Part shown: positions 1 through 5,273 of the stretch, piece after piece
How the letters are laid out: every line of letters starts with the position of its first letter
Numbering within the stretch: position 1 is the first letter of the stretch
Assembly: GCA_016874875.1 (NCBI GenBank)
Contig: VGTA01000297.1
Span: 1 to 5,273, forward strand
Reading direction: 5' to 3'
DNA length: 5,273 nt
DNA from: Deltaproteobacteria bacterium
Lineage (GTDB): Bacteria; Myxococcota_A; Bradymonadia; UBA7976; VGTA01
Notes under the pieces: generated by a model
The model's input: the letters and a program-made list of their open reading frames with translations, nothing else
Database searches by the model: none
Told to the model about the DNA's origin: nothing
Position numbers and translations under genes: made by a program

Positions 1-201
1 CCCCTGCCCCCCCCCGAGGGCTTCGGGGGCGCGCCCAGCCGCCCGGAGACGGCCTCGGACCGCGAGCTGAGCGAGGGCTGGTCGCGCGCGGCGGCGCGCC
101 CCGCCGCCGCCTCGCGCGTCACCTCTGTGGCGGTGATGGCGCTCACGGTCCTCCTCCTCGCGGCGCTCCTCTACTGGAAGCTCATGGCCCCCGCGCCCTG
201 A
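1..201 (+). CDS. C-terminal fragment of an unidentified protein with a terminal membrane helix
   Basis: The reading frame is open from the window edge to a TGA at 199-201 and gives 66 codons; the start lies upstream, so the fold and function cannot be named. The visible part begins with a Pro/Gly-rich stretch (residues 1-15 of the fragment), then a charged segment with RPETASDRELSEGW, an Ala/Arg stretch, and finally a hydrophobic run from about residue 40 to 59 (VTSVAVMALTVLLLAALLYW) followed by K, L, M and a short Pro/Ala tail. This looks like one C-terminal transmembrane helix of a tail-anchored or bitopic protein with a flexible proline-rich region before it. I see no catalytic motif. It sits in the same direction as the lipoprotein gene, 138 bases away. 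Being a coding region is inferred from GC third-position usage and the coherent membrane helix; its identity is unknown. Confidence 0.62.
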   Translation, partial: PLPPPEGFGGAPSRPETASDRELSEGWSRAAARPAAASRVTSVAVMALTVLLLAALLYWKLMAPAP

Positions 202-219
202 GGGGCGCGCGGCGCGCCC
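202..219 (+). terminator. GC-rich hairpin right after the upstream gene, possible terminator without a T-run
   Basis: Immediately after the stop codon, GGGCGC (203-208) can pair with GCGCCC (214-219) across a 5-base loop. A second small hairpin can form just downstream, GCGC (224-227) with GCGC (232-235) around ACTT. No T-run follows either stem, so intrinsic termination is doubtful, and in DNA this GC-rich such stems arise easily by chance. Listed as a weak candidate only. Confidence 0.25.
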
Positions 220-229
220 GCCCGCGCAC

Positions 230-261
230 TTGCGCCCGCCCACGCTTCACTCTAGGGTGAA
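230..261 (+). promoter_or_regulatory. Candidate weak sigma70-like promoter overlapping a 16-base imperfect palindrome
   Basis: TTGCGC (230-235) and TAGGGT (253-258) are separated by exactly 17 bases and each keep three of the six bases of the -35 and -10 consensus, including the important TTG and the TA...T pattern. Overlapping the -10 is TTCACTCTAGGGTGAA (246-261), whose arms TTCAC and GTGAA are exact inverted repeats around a CTAG centre with one mismatched pair. This is the least GC-rich point in the gap and lies about 80 bases before the lipoprotein start. An operator overlapping a -10 box would suit a dimeric repressor or activator, but this is inference from one site. Confidence 0.3.
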
Positions 262-276
262 CGCCGCCCCCCCCAC

Positions 277-303
277 GCCGCCCGCCGCCCGCCGCCCGCC
301 GCG
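277..303. repeat. Short 7-base tandem repeat (GCCGCCC) in the leader of the lipoprotein gene
   Basis: GCCGCCC occurs three times in a row at 277-297 and begins a fourth, altered copy (GCCGCGG) at 298-304. It lies in the untranslated leader between the candidate promoter and the ribosome binding site, so copy-number change would alter leader length and not the protein. It may only be low-complexity GC sequence; no function can be assigned. Confidence 0.5.
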
Positions 304-326
304 GCGCGCCTCGCCCCGCCGCTCAC

Positions 327-333
327 AGAGGAG
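327..333 (+). promoter_or_regulatory. Ribosome binding site of the lipoprotein gene
   Basis: AGAGGAG ends 6 bases before the ATG at 340. It is the only good Shine-Dalgarno near the 5' end of this gene and is the reason for choosing the start at 340 in spite of the resulting 101-residue leader before the lipobox cysteine. No ATG or GTG occurs in frame between 340 and that cysteine; only CTG codons (442, 493, 568 among them) could serve as internal starts, and none has a comparable site before it. Confidence 0.75.
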
Positions 334-339
334 CTCCCT

Positions 340-2067
340 ATGCGCGTCTCCCGCCCCGCCTCGGCCGGCCTCGCCGCCCCGCCCGCTACCCCGCCCGCCG
401 CCCCGCTCGCAGCCCCGCTCGCTACCCCGCCCGCCGCCTCGCTGTGCCGCTCGGCGCTCACCCGCGCCCTCGCCGCGCCGCTCGCCGCGCCGCTGTGTCG
501 CTCGGCGCTCACCCGCGCCCTCGCCGCGCCGCTCGCCGCGCCGCTCGCCGCGCCGCTCGCCGCGTCGCTGTGCCGCTCGGCGCTCACCCGCGCCCTCGCC
601 GCGCCGCTCGCCGCCGCCCTGCTCGCCGCCGCGCTGGTCGGCTGCGACGGCGACGACCCTAAGGCGCAAGCGAGCGCGGGGGCGCAAGCGGGCGCGGGGG
701 CGGGCGCGGGGGAGGCGGCGGGTGAGGCGGCGGGCGCGGAGGCGGGCGCGGGGGAGGCGGCGGGCGAGGCGGCGGGCGCGGGGGAGGCGGCGGGCGAGGC
801 GGCGGGCGCGGGGGCGGCGGCGGGCGCGGCGGCGGGGGAGGCGGCGGGCGCGGAGGCGGGCGCGCGGCCGCCCGCGTGCCTCGGGGGTGACGCCTTTGGA
901 CTCCGCGCCCCCCCCGCCGCCCTCGCCCTCGCCCCCGAGGGCGCCAAGAGCGCCCCCCTCCTCGCCGCCCTCCCCGCCGGCGGCCACGTGCTCGCCTGGC
1001 TCGGCGCCGGGGAGGGGGGGCAGAACTACCTCCATGTGCAGCGCCTCGGCGACGCCCTCGAGCCCCTCGGGGCGCCCCGCGTCCTCGGCCGCGCCAAGGG
1101 CGCGCAGCACACGCTCCACGCCCACTCCACCGGCTTCGTGGTCGCATGGATCCACCAGCGCAGCGCCGCCCTCGCCACCGAGGGCGTGTACTTCCAGAGC
1201 TTTGGGTTGGACGGCGAGCCCCTCGCGGAGCCCACCCTCCTGAGCGGCTCCTTTGACGCCACCGCCCTCGCCGGCGGCTGGGAGAGCGCCGTGGGGGGCA
1301 TGCTCGTGTACGCGCGCCCGAGCGGCGTGTTCGCCCACCCCTTCAGCGCCGACCGCGTGGTCCCCGCCCCCGTCTCGGTGACGACGGCGTCGGGGCGCGA
1401 CCTCGCCGTCGCCTTTGGCGGCGCGCGCTGGGCGGCGGTGTGGCGGCAGGCGGAGGCGGACGGCACCGTCACGGTGGTCCTGCAGGCGCTCTCGGAGACG
1501 GGCGCCGCCGCCGGCGAGGCGCGCCGCTGGCCCAACGCTCAGGTGGAGGGCCGCCTCGCGTTCGCCGCCGGCGGCGGCCTCTACGCCCTCGCCTGGAGCG
1601 CGCCCGACACGCGCGTCTTTGGGGACGCCCCCCTCATCGTCTACCTGCGCCTGCTCGACGACGCCGGCGAGGAGCTGAGCGTCCTGCCCCTCGATGGGCA
1701 GGGCGGGCAGGGCGGGCAGGGCGGGCAGGGCGGGCAGGGCGGGCAGGGCGGCGCCCCGCGCGGCGACATGGCCGTGAGCGCCGTCTCGTGGCTCAACCCG
1801 AGTCTCTTTGTGGTGTCGTGGCACACCTTCGCCACCCCCCAAGCCCCCGGCGCCCTCGGCCTCAGCCGCGTCAACACCAGCGGCCAGGCGCTCCCCCCCG
1901 TGGTCTACGCCCCCGCCCAGGGCGAGCTGCTCGCCGAATCGCGCCTCTCGGGCCTCGCCTCGGAGGCGCTCCTCACGCTCACCCTCGACCCCACCCCCTC
2001 GCCCACCGGCCTCTTCTCGAGCGCCGCGCGGGTGGCGGTGGCGCCCGTGGGCCCCTGCGCGCCCTAA
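340..2067 (+). CDS. Secreted lipoprotein with amplified signal-peptide region and six-repeat beta-propeller-like domain
   Basis: 575 residues; I do not recognise a named family. Residues 1-101 precede a lipobox (ALVGC, Cys102), so the protein should be lipidated by the Lgt/Lsp route and anchored to a membrane, probably the outer membrane or cell surface. The leader is far longer than a usual 20-30 residue lipoprotein signal and contains three copies of a signal-like segment, starting at residues 35, 52 and 77. Residues 109-175 are an Ala/Gly/Glu spacer. From about residue 205 on, a pattern of hydrophobic strand plus aromatic recurs (Trp220, Trp270, Tyr324, Trp368, Trp419, Trp494), each followed by a second strand and a Gly-containing turn. 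The ~50-residue spacing suggests a six-bladed propeller. The last interval is longer because of a GQG repeat at 453-470. Apart from Cys102, the only cysteines of the mature protein are Cys180 and Cys573, at the two ends of the domain, so a closing disulfide is plausible. No catalytic motif is seen; a binding or surface role is inference. Confidence 0.87.
   Translation: MRVSRPASAGLAAPPATPPAAPLAAPLATPPAASLCRSALTRALAAPLAAPLCRSALTRALAAPLAAPLAAPLAASLCRSALTRALAAPLAAALLAAALVGCDGDDPKAQASAGAQAGAGAGAGEAAGEAAGAEAGAGEAAGEAAGAGEAAGEAAGAGAAAGAAAGEAAGAEAGARPPACLGGDAFGLRAPPAALALAPEGAKSAPLLAALPAGGHVLAWLGAGEGGQNYLHVQRLGDALEPLGAPRVLGRAKGAQHTLHAHSTGFVVAWIHQRSAALATEGVYFQSFGLDGEPLAEPTLLSGSFDATALAGGWESAVGGMLVYARPSGVFAHPFSADRVVPAPVSVTTASGRDLAVAFGGARWAAVWRQAEADGTVTVVLQALSETGAAAGEARRWPNAQVEGRLAFAAGGGLYALAWSAPDTRVFGDAPLIVYLRLLDDAGEELSVLPLDGQGGQGGQGGQGGQGGQGGAPRGDMAVSAVSWLNPSLFVVSWHTFATPQAPGALGLSRVNTSGQALPPVVYAPAQGELLAESRLSGLASEALLTLTLDPTPSPTGLFSSAARVAVAPVGPCAP
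384..438. repeat. 19-base direct repeat (36-base period) in the 5' part of the lipoprotein gene
   Basis: The same 19 bases, beginning CGCTACCCCG, occur at 384-402 and 420-438. The period of 36 bases equals 12 codons, so the reading frame is kept, giving ATPPAA twice in the protein with PLAAPL between. Together with the larger 51-base repeat just downstream it shows that nearly all of the first 300 bases of this gene are built from duplicated segments. Confidence 0.8.
442..618. repeat. Three copies of a 51-base signal-peptide-coding repeat
   Basis: Copies 1 (442-492) and 2 (493-543) are directly adjacent and differ at one base (TGC versus TGT, silent). Copy 3 starts at 568 and matches copy 1 for its first 47 bases. 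Between copies 2 and 3 lie two extra 12-base units (544-555 and 556-567, encoding LAAP and LAAS) that match the end of the main repeat. All lengths are multiples of three, so the frame is preserved. Each copy encodes LCRSALTRALAAPLAAP or, in copy 3, LCRSALTRALAAPLAAA: two arginines followed by an Ala/Leu-rich run, like the start of a signal peptide. The very low divergence suggests recent duplication or continuing homogenisation. Confidence 0.93.
664..864. repeat. Imperfect repeats coding an Ala/Gly/Glu spacer
   Basis: This stretch encodes residues 109-175 of the lipoprotein using almost only GCG, GGC, GGG and GAG codons. A 10-residue unit GAGEAAGEAA (30 bases) appears at 703-732, 745-774 and 775-804, the last two being adjacent, with degenerate versions (GAEAGAG, GAAAGAAAGEAA) between and after. 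It directly follows the lipidated cysteine and so should be an extended, negatively charged tether between membrane and globular domain. Length variation between strains would be expected. Confidence 0.85.
1696..1749. repeat. Perfect 9-base microsatellite, six copies, coding (GQG)6
   Basis: GGGCAGGGC is repeated six times without a mismatch and in frame, giving GQG six times at residues 453-470 of the lipoprotein. It falls between the fifth and sixth propeller-like repeats, in what should be an exposed loop, and accounts for much of the extra spacing between Trp419 and Trp494. The 9-base unit means that slippage would change loop length without a frameshift. No degenerate copies flank it, which suggests a young expansion. 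Confidence 0.95.
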
Positions 2068-2083
2068 GGGCCCTGCGCGCCCT
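2053..2083. repeat. 13-base direct repeat across the lipoprotein stop codon
   Basis: CCCTGCGCGCCCT occurs at 2053-2065 and again at 2071-2083. The first copy encodes the last residues (CAP) and ends on the first base of the TAA stop; the second is untranslated. Small alternative hairpins can form here (GCCC 2061-2064 with GGGC 2068-2071, or AGGGC 2067-2071 with GCCCT 2079-2083) but no T-run follows, so I do not call a terminator. Confidence 0.7.
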
Positions 2084-2140
2084 CCCCCTCGGCGCGGGCG
2101 GCCCCCCTCACCCCAAGAACTACGGAGCCTCGCAGGACCT

Positions 2141-3991
<1,851 letters not shown>

Positions 3992-3995
3992 GCGC

Positions 3996-5273
<1,278 letters not shown>

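Noticed and set aside
442..864. CRISPR-like repeat array
   Set aside because: The repeats are adjacent or separated by shorter copies of themselves, all are multiples of three and in frame within one gene, and there are no unique spacers or cas genes.
1696..1749. Collagen-like domain from the Gly-rich repeat
   Set aside because: The tract is only 18 residues of GQG with no proline and no G-X-Y run beyond it, inside a beta-rich domain. It is a loop expansion and not a triple helix.
247..1842. Long open frame on the minus strand opposite the lipoprotein gene (531 codons)
   Set aside because: It is Gly/Ala/Arg-rich low complexity with no recognisable domain, and mirrors the GC-rich codons of the well-supported + strand gene; stop codons are rare on the opposite strand at this GC content.
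2053..2083. Terminator after the lipoprotein gene
   Set aside because: Stems are only 4-5 pairs and no T-run follows; the sequence is better described as a direct repeat.
1808..2140. In-frame extension of glmS upstream to an ATG at 1808
   Set aside because: The frame is open, but GlmS needs its catalytic cysteine directly after the initiator Met, and the extension overlaps the lipoprotein gene and is Pro/Arg/Ser-rich noise. The start at 2141 is firm.
2068..2140. glmS ribozyme or riboswitch upstream of glmS
   Set aside because: Only 73 bases separate the genes and they show no ribozyme core or pseudoknot pattern that I can recognise; this class is known mainly from Firmicutes.

Overview
The window is a very GC-rich (by eye well above 70 %) bacterial chromosomal segment with all genes on the + strand. 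The presence of a lipobox protein with an Ala/Gly/Glu-rich spacer, the extreme GC third-position bias and the small gene spacing fit a high-GC Gram-negative lineage such as Myxococcota or a related former 'deltaproteobacterial' group. That placement is an impression from composition and protein style, not a phylogenetic result.

Layout: (1) bases 1-201 hold the C-terminal 66 codons of an unidentified protein ending in one transmembrane helix. (2) A 138-base gap holds a GC hairpin, a candidate weak promoter overlapping a 16-base imperfect palindrome (the only A/T-richer spot there), a short 7-base repeat and a clear Shine-Dalgarno. (3) Bases 340-2067 encode a 575-residue secreted lipoprotein. 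Its N-terminus consists of three near-identical copies of a signal-peptide-like segment before the lipobox. These are followed by an Ala/Gly/Glu spacer and six ~50-residue repeats that look like a six-bladed beta-propeller, with a perfect six-copy GQG microsatellite inserted between blades 5 and 6. (4) Bases 2141-3991 encode GlmS, complete with all the catalytic residues I could check. (5) Four bases later, from a GTG at 3996, begins a UvrD/PcrA/Rep-type superfamily 1 helicase that runs off the right edge.

How they work together: glmS and the helicase are almost certainly co-transcribed (4-base gap, the helicase Shine-Dalgarno lies inside the last glmS codons), though amino-sugar synthesis and DNA repair have no obvious shared pathway. 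The lipoprotein is 73 bases upstream of glmS with no convincing terminator or promoter between, so read-through is possible.

No mobile element, CRISPR array, RNA gene or new multi-gene system is visible. The most unusual part is the lipoprotein gene, especially its amplified signal-peptide region. Smaller points are an A/T-ending codon cluster at the start of glmS and a context-dependent choice of Phe codon.
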